A stretch of 64,000 bases of DNA from Ascoidea asiatica (lineage: Eukaryota; Ascomycota; Saccharomycetes; Ascoideales; Ascoideaceae): contig BCKQ01000002.1 in assembly GCA_001600695.1 (NCBI GenBank), forward strand, positions 558,001 through 622,000. Direction: 5' to 3'. Position 1 is the first letter of the stretch. Each line of letters opens with the position of its first letter. The position numbers were made by a program, and so were the translations under genes. The notes below the pieces were generated by a model that searched no databases, was not told the origin of the DNA, and saw only the letters and a program-made list of their open reading frames with translations. This document shows positions 31,901 to 42,579 of the stretch, piece after piece.

Positions 31901-34842
31901 GTTTCTTCAGCTAAAATTTTGGTATCTTTAACAAAACAATCCCATTCAATTGGATGTAATTGTTTTAAATACTCTAGTAGTGTAACTCTTGAAAATTGAT
32001 CATCTTCTCTAATGATTTCTCTTAACGACAATAAAATCTTTTCCGAATAATGAGGAGTAAAGACTGTAAATGTAGGCATATTCTCTACTGGTAATGGCTC
32101 AGGAATTGGAGTAGAAAGAGATTGAGCAAAAAATGTAATTCTTCTTTCGGCTTCGGAATTTTTAGGGTAAAATTCTGATGAAAAATTGTTATCATCTTGA
32201 GACACAAAAAAAGTTGGAGCTCTTAAAGTTCTTTTTCCTTCAACTTCAGAAGGTACTTGATGATAAAGTAATTTTTGAACATGATCAATAGCTAAAAGAT
32301 GTTCTCTATACATAGATATAACAATTGCATTCCATATCTGGGAAATTAAGACTTTGGGTTTGTATTTAATTTCCATATCTGTTGTTGCCAAAACTTTGGA
32401 ATAAATTCTTTTAGGTAATCTGGTGAAAATATTTCTCCAAGGAGTTAAAATGGAAATACCTAAATAAAATGATCTACCAACAGAGAATACACAAGAACAA
32501 CAAATATACCACATATAAGTATCCAAGAAGAATAAAATGAAATCAGTAAAATACATCATACCCAAAACGATTTGAGATTGATATCTACATAATTGATTAC
32601 CCCACCAAATCTCTCCTGAACATCTCATATGCATCGTTGATAAATTTCTGATTGGATCTCTCAACGAAAGAATTAAGAAAAAGTATGATTCAGCAAATTT
32701 TGCAGCAAAAACAACTACCCATAATAAATAAGACATCCACATATCTAAACCCTTTAATTGATAAAAATTAGCAGTAAATGTTTGAGAAGCAACAAATCTT
32801 CTAGATGATTTTTTCATATACGAAGTAAATAGACCACCTAAAGGCATTATTGCAAAAAATATAATAGTGGCAACTCCAATAAAGAAATCAACTACTGCAA
32901 CAATATGAGCAATTTTTGAATAAACATTGATTGGATCATAAGCAACAATAAAAACAAAAGGACCTAAATTAATAACAAGAATAAGAAGCAAGAATAAGAA
33001 ACGTCTGGTTAAATGTTGAGCTCCAGCCCATTTCCTAGGGACAAAAATCCATTCACATATAGTTGCTGCAATTTGAATCAAACAAGCAACAGTACCACCT
33101 AAAGCAGCTGAAGCCCATCTGAATTCTGGAGTTGGTTGATTATTAACAAGTTGAGTATAGTTTTTAGTATAAAGAGTTGGTGAATTATAAGCAATATACA
33201 TCCAATAAATGGAACCATGAATGACCCAAATACGATTGAAATTTGTAATCATATGAAACCAAGATCTTATTTCTTTATAAGTTTTGAAAAAAATATTGAT
33301 CCAGTCAGCTTCACCTAATCTCATGTATCTTTCTTCTTGTGGAAGATCGATAATTCTAGTACCATCTTCAAGAATAATTTTAGCAATTCCTTCAGGATAC
33401 CAGAATAATTGATTAACATCGTCATAACCAATAACTTTATTATGATCTCTTTCACGTTTAACAAACCTTCCATCTACAACTTCGTAGATTTGATCTCTTA
33501 AGAATTTATATAATGGAGTTATAACTCTATTAAGATAATCACCTTCAGGAACAGGTTCTTGTCTACTTTCACAAGCAGGGGATTTTAAATAATCAGAAGC
33601 ACATTTATAAATGAAACAAAGACATTCAGGAGTAAATCTTACTTGATTTGCTTCACCCCAAAGTAATAAATATAAAGCTATTTGTCTAACTTTTTCAATT
33701 GGAGTTAATTTATTCATTTCATTATTCCAACGATAATTTGCGGCTTCTAAAGAATTATCAGATTCTAAATCATGTAAAGTTTCATCAATTTGTTCTTGAT
33801 TTTCATTATCTTTTAAAGCTTCTCTTGCTTTTTTAGCTTTTTTTGATTTCTTTTTAGCTTTTCTTGAAAGTTTTCCAACATTCATATTTGCAAAACCTAA
33901 TTGATCATCTAAATCTAAATGAGCTGCAAAATACCATTTTTTATAATTCGCAGCTTCGCCACCAATAAAATCAGCATGTAAAGATAATAAAGCATGAGAT
34001 GGAGACATTCTTGAAGCTCTTGAATCTAAAAGGATCATAAAATGATCGAACATATTTCTCATTGAATCTCTTTGAAAACCAAATTTATTAGTTAAATCAA
34101 TGAAAACATCTTCAATATCTTCTAGTTTAACAGGAGCTTGATTATCAGCAGTCCAAGCAGGATAAGGATCATTTGGTAAACCAGGCATATAACCACCAAA
34201 AGCAGGAGTTGGAGCACCAGGACCATAATAAGGAGTTGAAGCACCAGATGAAGTTCTTGGATCATAAGACATTTGAGAAGGGGTATAATCGGTATAAGGA
34301 CCAGAAGCTCCAGGAGTTCCCGGACCTGCAGATTGAGTAAAATCAGAATAAGAAGCAGGATCTACTTGTGGAGGAGGTTGATCAGCAGGATTATTATAAT
34401 ATGGATCAGCATATTGATCATAATAGTAATAATTTGGATCTTGAGGAGTTTGATTTGGATCATTTGCATAACCATTTTGATCATAAAAAGCATTTGGATC
34501 ATTTGGATTTATAGGAGGTTGTTGTTGATATTGTTGATCTTGAGTATTTTGAACTGAGATTGGTTGTTGGGGTTGTTGTGATGATGATAATGGAGGTTGT
34601 GCTTGTTGTTGAGCTAAATAAGGATCAAATTGTTCATCAATATAAGGTTGTTGAGATTGATCATCAGGATATTGAGAACTAGGTTGATTAGAATATTGAT
34701 TATATTGATCTTGATATTGACCATATTGTTCAGGAGAAGCTACATTTGGATCATAATAACCTTGAGATAAATTTTGAGGATTTGAAGAAGGTTGATTTTG
34801 ATTTTCATGCTCATTTACAGGAGCAGAAGAGCCTGAATTCAT
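28981..34842 (-). CDS. FKS1: 1,3-beta-D-glucan synthase catalytic subunit
   Basis: Plasma-membrane enzyme that makes cell-wall beta-1,3-glucan from UDP-glucose; the echinocandin target. The product is 1953 residues. The Gln/Pro/Tyr-rich cytosolic N-terminus is followed by the FKS1 domain 1 region with [23 protein letters not shown] and [12 protein letters not shown]. An N-terminal membrane cluster comes next. The large cytosolic glucan synthase domain follows, with [51 protein letters not shown] and [15 protein letters not shown]-terminal membrane cluster ends the protein. Hot spot 1 reads FLILSLRDP (722-730, nt 32653-32679). Hot spot 2 begins DWVRRYTL (from 1433, nt 30523-30546). Both look wild type. 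No intron. Confidence 0.98.
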   Translation of the reverse strand: MNSGSSAPVNEHENQNQPSSNPQNLSQGYYDPNVASPEQYGQYQDQYNQYSNQPSSQYPDDQSQQPYIDEQFDPYLAQQQAQPPLSSSQQPQQPISVQNTQDQQYQQQPPINPNDPNAFYDQNGYANDPNQTPQDPNYYYYDQYADPYYNNPADQPPPQVDPASYSDFTQSAGPGTPGASGPYTDYTPSQMSYDPRTSSGASTPYYGPGAPTPAFGGYMPGLPNDPYPAWTADNQAPVKLEDIEDVFIDLTNKFGFQRDSMRNMFDHFMILLDSRASRMSPSHALLSLHADFIGGEAANYKKWYFAAHLDLDDQLGFANMNVGKLSRKAKKKSKKAKKAREALKDNENQEQIDETLHDLESDNSLEAANYRWNNEMNKLTPIEKVRQIALYLLLWGEANQVRFTPECLCFIYKCASDYLKSPACESRQEPVPEGDYLNRVITPLYKFLRDQIYEVVDGRFVKRERDHNKVIGYDDVNQLFWYPEGIAKIILEDGTRIIDLPQEERYMRLGEADWINIFFKTYKEIRSWFHMITNFNRIWVIHGSIYWMYIAYNSPTLYTKNYTQLVNNQPTPEFRWASAALGGTVACLIQIAATICEWIFVPRKWAGAQHLTRRFLFLLLILVINLGPFVFIVAYDPINVYSKIAHIVAVVDFFIGVATIIFFAIMPLGGLFTSYMKKSSRRFVASQTFTANFYQLKGLDMWMSYLLWVVVFAAKFAESYFFLILSLRDPIRNLSTMHMRCSGEIWWGNQLCRYQSQIVLGMMYFTDFILFFLDTYMWYICCSCVFSVGRSFYLGISILTPWRNIFTRLPKRIYSKVLATTDMEIKYKPKVLISQIWNAIVISMYREHLLAIDHVQKLLYHQVPSEVEGKRTLRAPTFFVSQDDNNFSSEFYPKNSEAERRITFFAQSLSTPIPEPLPVENMPTFTVFTPHYSEKILLSLREIIREDDQFSRVTLLEYLKQLHPIEWDCFVKDTKILAEETAALDDSSNKEDDTLKSQIDDLPFYCIGFKSAAPEYTLRTRIWASLRAQTLYRTVSGMMNYARAIKLLYRVENPEIVQLYGGNTEGLERELERMARRKFKFVVSMQRLSKFKPDEAENAEFLLRAYPDLQIAYLDEEPAIDEDQDPRIYSAVIDGHCELMENGRRRPKFRIQLSGNPIIGDGKSDNQNHALIFHRGEYIQLIDANQDNYLEECLKIRSILAEFEELSVEQVNPYAPELKYEDKNFHPVAIVGAREYIFSENTGILGDVAAGKEQTFGTLFHRVLAQIGGKLHYGHPDFLNGTFMCTRGGVSKAQKGLHLNEDIYAGMNAMLRGGRIKHCDYYQCGKGRDMGFGSILNFTTKIGAGMGEQMLSREYYYLGTQLPLDRFLSFYYAHPGFHVNNLFIQLSLQAFMVTLVNLNSLAHEAIICSYNKNTPVTDKQIPRGCYNLTPAIDWVRRYTLSIFIVFWISFIPLFVQELVEKGLWKTCVRLVRHFCSLSPMFEVFVAQIYASSITSDLSVGGARYIATGRGFATSRIPFSVLYSRFAQSSIYMGARLMIMLLFASASHWQPALLWFWGSLSSLILPPFFFNPHQFSWQDFFIDYRDYIRWLSRGNGKWHKNSWVGYVKMSRSRITGFKRKVLGEPSEKAAGDAPRAHRTNIITADFIPTCLFTAGIFVAYTFINAQTGVKGGNADPINSTIRIVICGLAPVVVNCGVLGFCLGLSCCAGPLLGLCCKKTGPVMAAIAHGFSVIIHMVFFVVIWVLEGFSFARMVLGLVCMIYIQRVLFKFMTLFFLTREFKNDHANAAFWTGKWYGSGLGYMALTQPAREFAAKVIEQSEFAADFILGHIILIAQLPLILLPFADRWHSMALFWLKPSRQIRPPIYSLKQAKLRRRMVRRYSVLYFLILLLFIILIAAPAVGGSHVSETLGQDLTGTFKGLFQPRNQSHNDTGNSAPKSFLTSTPSLATWSTIA

Positions 34843-35052
34843 TTTAATTACTAATTGCTCTGCTCTTTTTAGAATCTCTTATTCAAAATTTTAATATAGT
34901 TTTTATTTTGATTTTTATCTTTATACAAAATTAAATGTAATAGGAGATTTTGGAAAACTGGAAGTATAGCAAAAAAAACAAAGTGAAGAATAAAGAATGA
35001 ATTGAAAATTGCTATGATCTATATTGTATGTTCTATGTTCTAAACTATATCT

Positions 35053-35077
35053 TACTATATTACTATATTACTATATT
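35053..35077. repeat. ACTATATT tandem repeat, three units
   Basis: Three adjacent 8-nt ACTATATT units upstream of FKS1. Confidence 0.75.
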
Positions 35078-36105
35078 CTTTGCTATAGTATTATAATAAA
35101 ATATTAAGTATAAAGAGGATGAAGAATAAGAAGGAGATAAAAAGATAGGTAAATTGAAAATTTCAAATTTCAACTTTCAAATAGAAAATAGAAAATAGAA
35201 AAGAAGTACTTGAAACGAGAGAAGAAAATAAAACCAATGTAAGCTTTTGCAATTAATTGACCAAAGCAAAAACAGAAATAGAAATGAAAATTTATTACAG
35301 GTTTAATATTTGCAGTCTTTGAATTTCAAAGTAACTTTAAATAAGATGTAGTTAAGTAAAGAAGATAAAACCAAATGAACTAAATAAAGCAAATAAAATC
35401 AAGAAGAAAAAAAGGCGAAAAATAGATTATTTACTAGACCACACTTCAATTAAATCTGAAGGAATATTTCATATGTAGGTAAATTGGTGAAATGGATTAA
35501 AGAGAAATTAAAGGGAGAAAAAAGGAAAGAGACTTGGATTAAATTCACGAGTAATAAACAAGAGTGGAAACAAGAACAGAAACAAGAGCGAAACAAGAAA
35601 AAACAAAAGTATCAACAGTGGTCTAGGAGCCCCCAGTGCATGAAACAAGAAACTCAGAGTTTACTTTTTCTCGATGAAATCATCGCAGAGAAAGAAATCC
35701 CATTTTCATAGCCACATCCGCACCTGTATCCTGAACTATTTGCTGTTCCTGGTAACGGATATGCTGGCGGTTGGCGCTTAACTCAGCACCCGAGCCACGG
35801 ATAGTCTCATCCTTGTTGCAGATCACCGGTTGTTGGGGCTTATGCCACCCACCCTGCCAGCTTGCAATCTAATCAAAGGAAGCTATAAAGTTAGCTTACA
35901 TCTCTGCACTGAACACAAACTAACTCTGCTCTCTATTTTTACTTTTCTATAATTAATTTAGCGCATTTTTGTACCTTAACCCAGCATTCGACTTATTTCA
36001 GATCGCTCCAGTGCAAAATACTGTTCTTCCGTACTGTCTCCGAATCTTCCATGTATTCCTGACTGTCCGAAAAATAAAAGAAATAAAAAAAAGTAAATAA
36101 TTAAA

Positions 36106-36112
36106 TCACGTG
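36106..36112. promoter_or_regulatory. TCACGTG E-box (Cbf1-type)
   Basis: TCACGTG core in the FKS1/permease divergent region. No CDEII- or CDEIII-like partner is present, so it is read as a transcription-factor site. Confidence 0.35.
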
Positions 36113-36463
36113 CCAATAAAACTTAGATTCAAGCTTTAAATCTCCAGGATATATTGAATCTTTGCTCTTATGATCAATTATTTTAAATCTCACCTTAATT
36201 GACCTATCCAGTAACAAACTCCTCTAAATGGTCACGAGATCAATTTTTTTAGCCAAATAATTGAATTCAGACTGGGATTTAGTCGTCGGACAAGTCGAAA
36301 TAAGAACTTTTGCTTTCTTGATTTGTAATGATTTAAAAAATTAAACTTTTTTTTTTGAATTTTTAAGTAAACTGTTCCATGCACTTTTCAAGGAGTCAGG
36401 TTTACTTTTATACATTTTTATGCATGACTCTGACATATAAAATTTTGCTTTCAATATAAAGGG

Positions 36464-36486
36464 AACAATCCTCACCACGGATTGTT
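36464..36486. repeat. Perfect 8-bp inverted repeat with 7-nt loop
   Basis: AACAATCC, then TCACCAC, then GGATTGTT. One of three local hairpin-forming elements within 300 bp. Confidence 0.8.
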
Positions 36487-36690
36487 TGATTACTTAAAAG
36501 TTGTGGCGGTGCAGAACTAACTTATAAGTTTCTTTTAGATATAACGTTACTTAAAAACATCATCTAATAGAAATTTATAGCTTTATATAATCAGAATATT
36601 CAATTATTTCCGATGTAAATATTATATTAAAAAGTACTTGATTTATTTTTCATAGATGAAATACATCTTAAAAGCAGCAAAAGATTGATG

Positions 36691-36708
36691 TTTTGCTAAT
36701 TAGCAAAA
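36691..36708. repeat. 18-bp perfect palindrome
   Basis: TTTTGCTAATTAGCAAAA is its own reverse complement. It could be a dimeric factor site or a hairpin. Confidence 0.85.
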
Positions 36709-36734
36709 ATAATATTTCAGCTGGTTACGAGTCG

Positions 36735-36756
36735 CTTATGGAAAGTTTACCATAAG
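36735..36756. repeat. 7-bp inverted repeat with 8-nt loop
   Basis: CTTATGG and CCATAAG are separated by AAAGTTTA. It lies 27 bp past the 18-bp palindrome. Confidence 0.8.
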
Positions 36757-38375
36757 TTCAAGAATTTATGTTAAAATATTTGGAGCCCGGTTTTTAAAAG
36801 CTACGGTACCCATTTTTTTCTTGCTTTTCACACGTTGTTTTCTAAATCCACTACGTCGTCTATTTTCCATATTCACTGAGGTTTTTTTTGTGAACGCGTA
36901 TCTGTGGCTTTGTGTATGAAAAACATACCTACTTTCAATTAAGACTTACCTCCCTAACCAGGCTTCTCCCATAGAAGAAACATCTCTCAAATCAGGACTC
37001 CAAGGGTTCAAAGGCAGAATTTTAAAAGCCAGTCCATACCTCAATAATAAATATGAATATTTATTCATTCTTTTTCAATCAATTATATCTTTTTATTTAT
37101 CAAATTTCAAATTTATTTTTAATAATTATAGTTCATTTATTAAGTTTATAGATAATATAGTCGTTTTCTTTTATGGCATGATTGAAAAAAAAAAAAAAAC
37201 AATTTGCAAAACCAAAAATCTTTTCACAGCTTTAATAGTTCAAATACTGTAAATTCTATGTTGAAGGTTTCACTAATTACAATTATTAACATTATTTTGA
37301 TTTCATTTACTTTAGCAAGATCTCTTTCTGAATAATTTCCTTTTTATTAAAAGTAAAACTAATGAGTGTTATTAATCATTAATCTCCAATTTTTTGATTA
37401 ATGACTTATGAGATTTTCGAAAATCAATTGAAGATATTGTAAAAAAATAAAGAAAAAAAAAGAAAACAACTAAAAAAAAGATAACGTATTTTCATACAAG
37501 TATTTTCCACTCAAAAAGTTTAAAGTCAATTTGAATTTTATCTTTAAAAGCAAATAAAGAAAAAAAACAAAAACGACCTTTTAGAGTTTATTTATCATTC
37601 TGTGCTAAGCTTTAAAAAGTTTAAGAAAATATTAAAAACAAGTAAATTTATTTTCAATGAATAACATTAATTCAAACTAAATAAAATAAACTGAAGTATT
37701 ATATAACACATCAACCACATCTGTTTTTACTGATTTTATTTGAGTGGAAAATTATTATTAATGTGTTAATTGATGTGTAATTGAGGTATTCACGAAATAA
37801 TTTCAATAAAGAAAGCAAAGGAAGTTTCGAATATTTAGTTTCAACTACCTGTGAAATCATTATGTATTTTATAAATTAGATTAAATGCTACTTTTAAATC
37901 ACACTTTTTTTTAAAAGTTTCAGAATAGAAAACCAACCAGGCATCACAAATTTCAATTCCGACTTCTTTTCAGGGTGTGTTTCTCAAGTTTTTCAAAGGC
38001 CTAGATACTTTTTGAATCAAAGTTGTGAAGCTGAAGATTGAAGATTGAAAATTATTAACGTTACTTACTAAACTAAAACAATGGAAAAATGCGTATTTAT
38101 CACCTTTATCACAATTTATCATTTTTTATTACAATTTAACACAATTTATCACAATTTAGGAATTATTAATTATATTTCTGGCTTTTTAGTTCATTACACT
38201 ACTAGTACTGTAAATGATTCATAATGAAGCTGTTTTTAAATAAATTCAAATTATAGTAATAAAACATTTTAATAAGAACAATAATAAAACTAATTATAGA
38301 AATAAAATAACAATAATAATAGATTATCATTTCGGTAACAATTCAAGAAATAATTTTTAATTTACATTAAATAAA

Positions 38376-38666
38376 ATGGATTTTATTAAAAACAAATCAA
38401 ATAGTAGTATATTGACAGAAGATTTATCACGGTCTGGAACTTCTTCTCTGTCAATTTCAACTAATTCTTTTAATCAATTAAATCAATCAAAAAATCAACT
38501 TTATTCTAATTCTTCTGAATCTATGGAAGGAATTCATTTACAAGATATTTATGAAAATGATAATATTGATAATATTAACCCCAGTGATAATTTAATATCT
38601 CATGATAATGAAAATTCTAATAACAATATCAACAATAACAATAATACTGATAACAATAACAATAAC

Positions 38667-38698
<32 letters not shown>

Positions 38699-40217
38699 TT
38701 TTCAATTAGCTCCAGAAGATCTTCCACAAGGAAGACATATGGGTATTTGGGCAACAATTTTAATGTTTATATCAAGAATTGTTGGATCTGGAATATTTGC
38801 AGTTGGTTCAAGTATGTTTACAAGTTGTGGAGGTTGTTCATTTTTATTTTTTTTAGCATGGATTATTGGTGCTGTAATGTCATTTGCAGGTTTATTTATT
38901 TATATGGAATTAGGTTCATTAATGCCACGTTCTGGTGGTACAAAAGTTTTTTTAGAAGTTATTTATGATAAACCAAAATATTTCACAAGTGTTTTATTTG
39001 GTTTATATTCTATATTATTTGGATTTGTTATAACAAATGCAATAATTTTTGGAGATTATTTTCTTTATAGTTTTTCTTCAGATTCTAATAATATTAATGA
39101 AAATAATAAATCTTCAAGATATATTGGAGTTTTATTAACTTTAGTTGCTGTTTTAATTCATGGATATTCTGTTAAAGCTGGAATTTTAGTTAATAATTTT
39201 GTTGGTGCATTAAAATTAATTTTATTAGCATTAATGTCAATAACTGGATTTTTTATATTAATTTTACCAACATCAATTTCAAAGATTGATAATCAATTAA
39301 ATTGGAGTAATTTTTTTAAAACTGAAAGAGAAGTAACAATTTCATCATTTGGTGCAGCTGTACTTCAAGGAATTTTTTCATTTGGTGGTTGGAATAATGT
39401 TCATACAGTTGCTTCTGAAATTAAAGATCCAGTAAGAACATTAAATATTGCAGGACCAGTTTCATTAATTATTATACTTATTTCATATATTTTTACAAAT
39501 ATAGCATATTTAAAAGTTATACCACATGAAGAAATTTATAATTCTGGACAATTAATTGGATCATTATTATTTGAAAAAATATTTGGATATAAAATTGGTA
39601 GAAAAATTTTAACAATGTCAGTTGCTTTATCTGCAGGTGGTAATGTATTTGTTGTATTATATGGAATTTCAAGAATGAGTCAAGAAGTATTTAGAGAAGG
39701 ATATTTACCATTTTCATCATTTATGGCATCAAATAAACCATTTGGAGCACCATTACCTTCATTATTACTTTCATTTTTTATTACAGCATTTTTTATGATT
39801 ATACCTCCAGCAGGTGATGATATTTATAGTTATATTGTTAATCTTGAATCATATATTTTTCAAATATTTATGATTTTTGTTGCAATTGGAGTTTTAATTA
39901 TTAGAAAAAGAATTATTAAAAATAATGGACAACTTGAAAAAGGACCAAAAGCAGGTTATTTTGGTATTGGAATTACAATTATTTTTTCAATTTTATTAGT
40001 AATTGCACCATTTTTATCAAAAGATAGTGAAAATAATAAAATTAAAGGATTTCCAACATATTCTGTAATGAGTTTAATATTTATCTTTTCATTTATTCTT
40101 TATTGGGCTGTTTTTTTCAAATTACTTCCATTTATAGGAAACTATGAACTTGAGCCAGAAGAAGAAATACATGAAGATGGACTTGTTGTTAAAAGATGGG
40201 AAAAAATTCCAAAATAA
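38376..40217 (+). CDS. APC-superfamily amino-acid permease, LAT/methionine-permease (Mup) type
   Basis: Integral membrane amino-acid transporter of 613 residues. The N-terminal cytosolic region (about 1-120) is Ser/Asn-rich with a long poly-Asn tract. About twelve hydrophobic segments follow. The first carries the APC signature SRIVGSGIFAVGS. Other family marks are MELGSLMPRSGGTKVFLEV, FGAAVLQGIFSFGGWNNVH and SEIKDPVRTLN, then LSAGGNVFVVLYGISRMSQEVFREGYLP. The pattern is closest to L-type and yeast Mup1/Mup3-like methionine permeases. The exact substrate is inference. The ATG is preceded by an A-rich leader. A cytosolic acidic tail (YELEPEEEIHEDG) ends the protein. Confidence 0.85.
38618..38699 (+). 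repeat. AAT/AAC repeat encoding poly-Asn in the permease
   Basis: Near-continuous Asn codons, interrupted by a few Ile, Thr and Asp, in the cytosolic N-terminus. Confidence 0.85.
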
Positions 40218-40851
40218 TTCAAGATCAATTTCAAAATAAATTGAATAATGATCTCCAAATGCCAAAGAAGCATGAAATATAATTTATTTTATTGGTATTT
40301 TTATAGTTTATACATTTTACAAAGACTAGAACCCACAAAACTGGTCTCATTAGTTTATCCAGCGGAGTTAAGACTACTAAAAGATGTTCCACATACAGCA
40401 ATAGTTTACAGTGCGGACATAACACGCCCCAGCAGCGCAACGAGTGCCGCTTTTGCAGAGCTCACACCGGGAAATTGAGCACTTCAACACTTTAAAAAGT
40501 GCTAACCTCACTCAGTAACAGAGCTTGGTAGCTACCGGTGGGGAGTTGTATGCGTCATTATTATTAAGCATCTCGAACTTATTCATGATGAATAATTATG
40601 AATAATTATGCAAATTTGGAACAATTATTTTAAATATCCATTGTCAATTATTCATTAATTAAAATTTCGAGTAATTATTCACTTTAATATTCTGTATATA
40701 TAAACTTATTAAATACCCTTTATAACTTTGCTCAGACTGATTTTTTGAATATCAAGTATAGCTATAATATTATTTTTTTTCTTCATTAGCTTGGTTTTTT
40801 AGCTACTAAATTTTATTTTTATTTTTAACTCGATTTTTCAATATTAAAAAA
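40218..40851. promoter_or_regulatory. Permease-RIB3 spacer with GC-elevated island
   Basis: 634 bp. At about 40330-40560 G+C is raised. The island holds a 10-bp palindrome GGTAGCTACC (40528-40537) and nested inverted repeats around AGCACTT/AAGTGCT. Short frames on both strands look like chance. I looked for a tRNA here and did not find one. Confidence 0.5.
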
Positions 40852-41589
40852 ATGACAACTTCAAAAACAATATTTACTCCGATACCAGAAGCTCTAGAGG
40901 CTTTCAGTAAGTGATTTCATTTCATTCTATTTCATTTTTATTTTTCACTTTTTTCATGAATTTCATTTACTAATTTTTTTTTTTTTTTTCTCAATTAAAA
41001 CAAAGAAAATGGTGAATATTTGGTAGTAATGGATGATGAAAGTAGAGAAAATGAAGGTGATATTATAATATCTGCAGAATTTATAACTCAAGAAAAGATG
41101 GCATTTATTGTTCGTCATTCTTCTGGTTATATTTGTGCTCCAGTTTCAAATGATATAGCAGATCGATTGGATTTACCATTTTTAATGGATCAAAAGAAAC
41201 AAACTGATAGACATGGTACAGCATATACAATGACTATTGATTATAAAAATGGAACAACAACTGGTATTTCTTCAAAAGATCGTGCTTTAACATGTTTAAA
41301 ATTATCTGATAAAAATTCAAAAAAAGATGATTTCTTAAGACCTGGTCATATATGTCCATTAAGAGCTAAAAATGGTTATTTAAAAACAAGAAGAGGTCAT
41401 ACTGAAGCTGCTGTTGAATTATGTAGATTATCAAATTTACCACATGCTGCTGTTATATGTGAACTTGTAAGAGATCAAGATGGTTTAATGAAAAGATTAG
41501 ATGATTGTATCCAATTTTGTAATGAATATAAAATTAAACTTATCAATATTCAACAATTGGTTAATTATATGAATGAAAATAACTTATAA
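40852..41589 (+). CDS. RIB3: 3,4-dihydroxy-2-butanone 4-phosphate synthase (two exons)
   Basis: Makes the four-carbon precursor of riboflavin from ribulose 5-phosphate. Exon 1 is 40852-40906 (MTTSKTIFTPIPEALEAF plus one base) and exon 2 is 41006-41589. The joined product is 212 residues, near Saccharomyces Rib3 (208). The acidic active-site loop DDESRENEGDIIISAE and the catalytic-loop block TDRHGTAYTMT are present. So are GISSKDRA, FLRPGHICPL and RRGHTEAAVELC. Splicing rebuilds a Lys codon in EAFKNGEYLVV. A stand-alone DHBP synthase, not fused to GTP cyclohydrolase II. Confidence 0.97.
40907..41005 (+). other. RIB3 intron, 99 nt
   Basis: GTAAGT donor, TTTACTAAT branch site at about 40967-40975, T-rich tract, and AAAG acceptor at 41005. 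Confidence 0.92.
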
Positions 41590-41950
41590 TGTATTTTAGT
41601 ATTCTAAATTTTCTTGTATAAATTTCATTAGTAATATTCTTTATTTTTTTAATTTTTATTTTATCATTTTTTTTTTCTTCTCTCGTCAAATGTAAACCAC
41701 TTTTTTTTTTTACATTCGTTTAATAATGAGATAACGTTAGCAATAATCATTGATATATCATCCAACATTCACACTTACCTCTGTTCTTTTATCAAACGGA
41801 AAATGATTTTTATTTAATCAAAACAATATATCCTTGAATTAATTTTACAAACCTTTTTTTAATTTTGATATGAAATTATAATAAAAAAATGTGTTAAAAG
41901 ATTCATTTCTATAATATAATATATTAACTTAATAAGAGACTATAGGTATA
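41590..41950. other. RIB3 3' flank and upstream region of the next gene
   Basis: 361 bp with many T runs. Nothing recognisable. Confidence 0.5.
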
Positions 41951-42475
41951 ATGGATGATAAGAATAATGAAAGATTGAATTTGCAAAGAATTAATTCTTT
42001 GGAAGCCATATCCCAATCCGGTTATTTGGATTTAGATCAACAAGAAGAAATGATTAATTTATTATCAAAACTTAATGAACAAAAAAGTATAAAAAATATA
42101 AATATAATGTCAATAATATTCATTTTAGAAATTCCAATATTTTTATTCTATAAAGAAGTTAAATCAATTCCATTAATTTTATTCAGTACTTTAAATTTAC
42201 GATTTTTAAATATTTATTCTCAAAAAAAAATAAAAATAAATTATATTTTAAAATTTATAATTATTTTATCTCTAATGATTTTAACTTTATTAAATATAAT
42301 TAAATTCATTTTTTTAAATGAAAAATTCTTAAAAAATAATATTTCTAATACTTTAATGATTCTTTTAACTATAATTAACTCATTTTTATCAATTTTTGTC
42401 AATTATTCAGTGGCTAATTTGGAAAGTGACATAAACAATCTCAATAATTTAAAATATCAAAAAAAAAATGTTTGA
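41951..42475 (+). CDS. Small multi-pass membrane protein, unidentified
   Basis: 174 residues, not recognised. The cytosolic-looking N-terminus (1-48) has a short patterned helix, SGYLDLDQQEEMINLLSKL. Four hydrophobic segments follow at about 50-67, 72-88, 97-121 and 132-153. The C-terminus is Asn-rich and basic. The ordered N-terminal helix, ATG start and position between two real genes favour a true gene. The sequence is too Ile/Leu/Asn-biased to place by eye. An ER or vacuolar membrane protein is plausible but unproven. Confidence 0.65.
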   Translation: MDDKNNERLNLQRINSLEAISQSGYLDLDQQEEMINLLSKLNEQKSIKNINIMSIIFILEIPIFLFYKEVKSIPLILFSTLNLRFLNIYSQKKIKINYILKFIIILSLMILTLLNIIKFIFLNEKFLKNNISNTLMILLTIINSFLSIFVNYSVANLESDINNLNNLKYQKKNV

Positions 42476-42579
42476 TAATAAACAGTTAAAAAAAAATTCA
42501 TTATTTTAAAAAAACGTTTCGTAAAGAAAAAAAAAAAAGTAAAAAATGATAATACATAACTATAGGTCTAATTAAAATT

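Larger units (their letters stand above)
34843..38375. other. 3.5 kb gene-free region upstream of FKS1
   Basis: The longest gap in the window, between the divergent FKS1 and permease genes. I see tandem ACTATATT units at about 35053-35077. A GC-elevated island lies at about 35630-36060, with a TCACGTG at 36106-36112. Three compact hairpins or palindromes lie between 36464 and 36756. No ATG-initiated frame is convincing. No tRNA, snRNA or point-centromere signature was recognised. It may simply be a long regulated promoter for FKS1, or hold an unrecognised non-coding RNA. Confidence 0.5.

Noticed and set aside
35484-35711. 75-codon frame upstream of FKS1
   Set aside because: Starts at TTG; its Lys/Glu/Gln low complexity comes from an A/G-rich tract.
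36105-36200. Possible point centromere (RTCACRTG as CDEI)
   Set aside because: The following 80-90 bp are not extremely AT-rich, and no CDEIII-like CCGAA element follows.
40231-40478. Overlapping frames of about 70 codons on both strands after the permease gene
   Set aside because: They overlap each other in a GC-elevated spacer and resemble nothing known.
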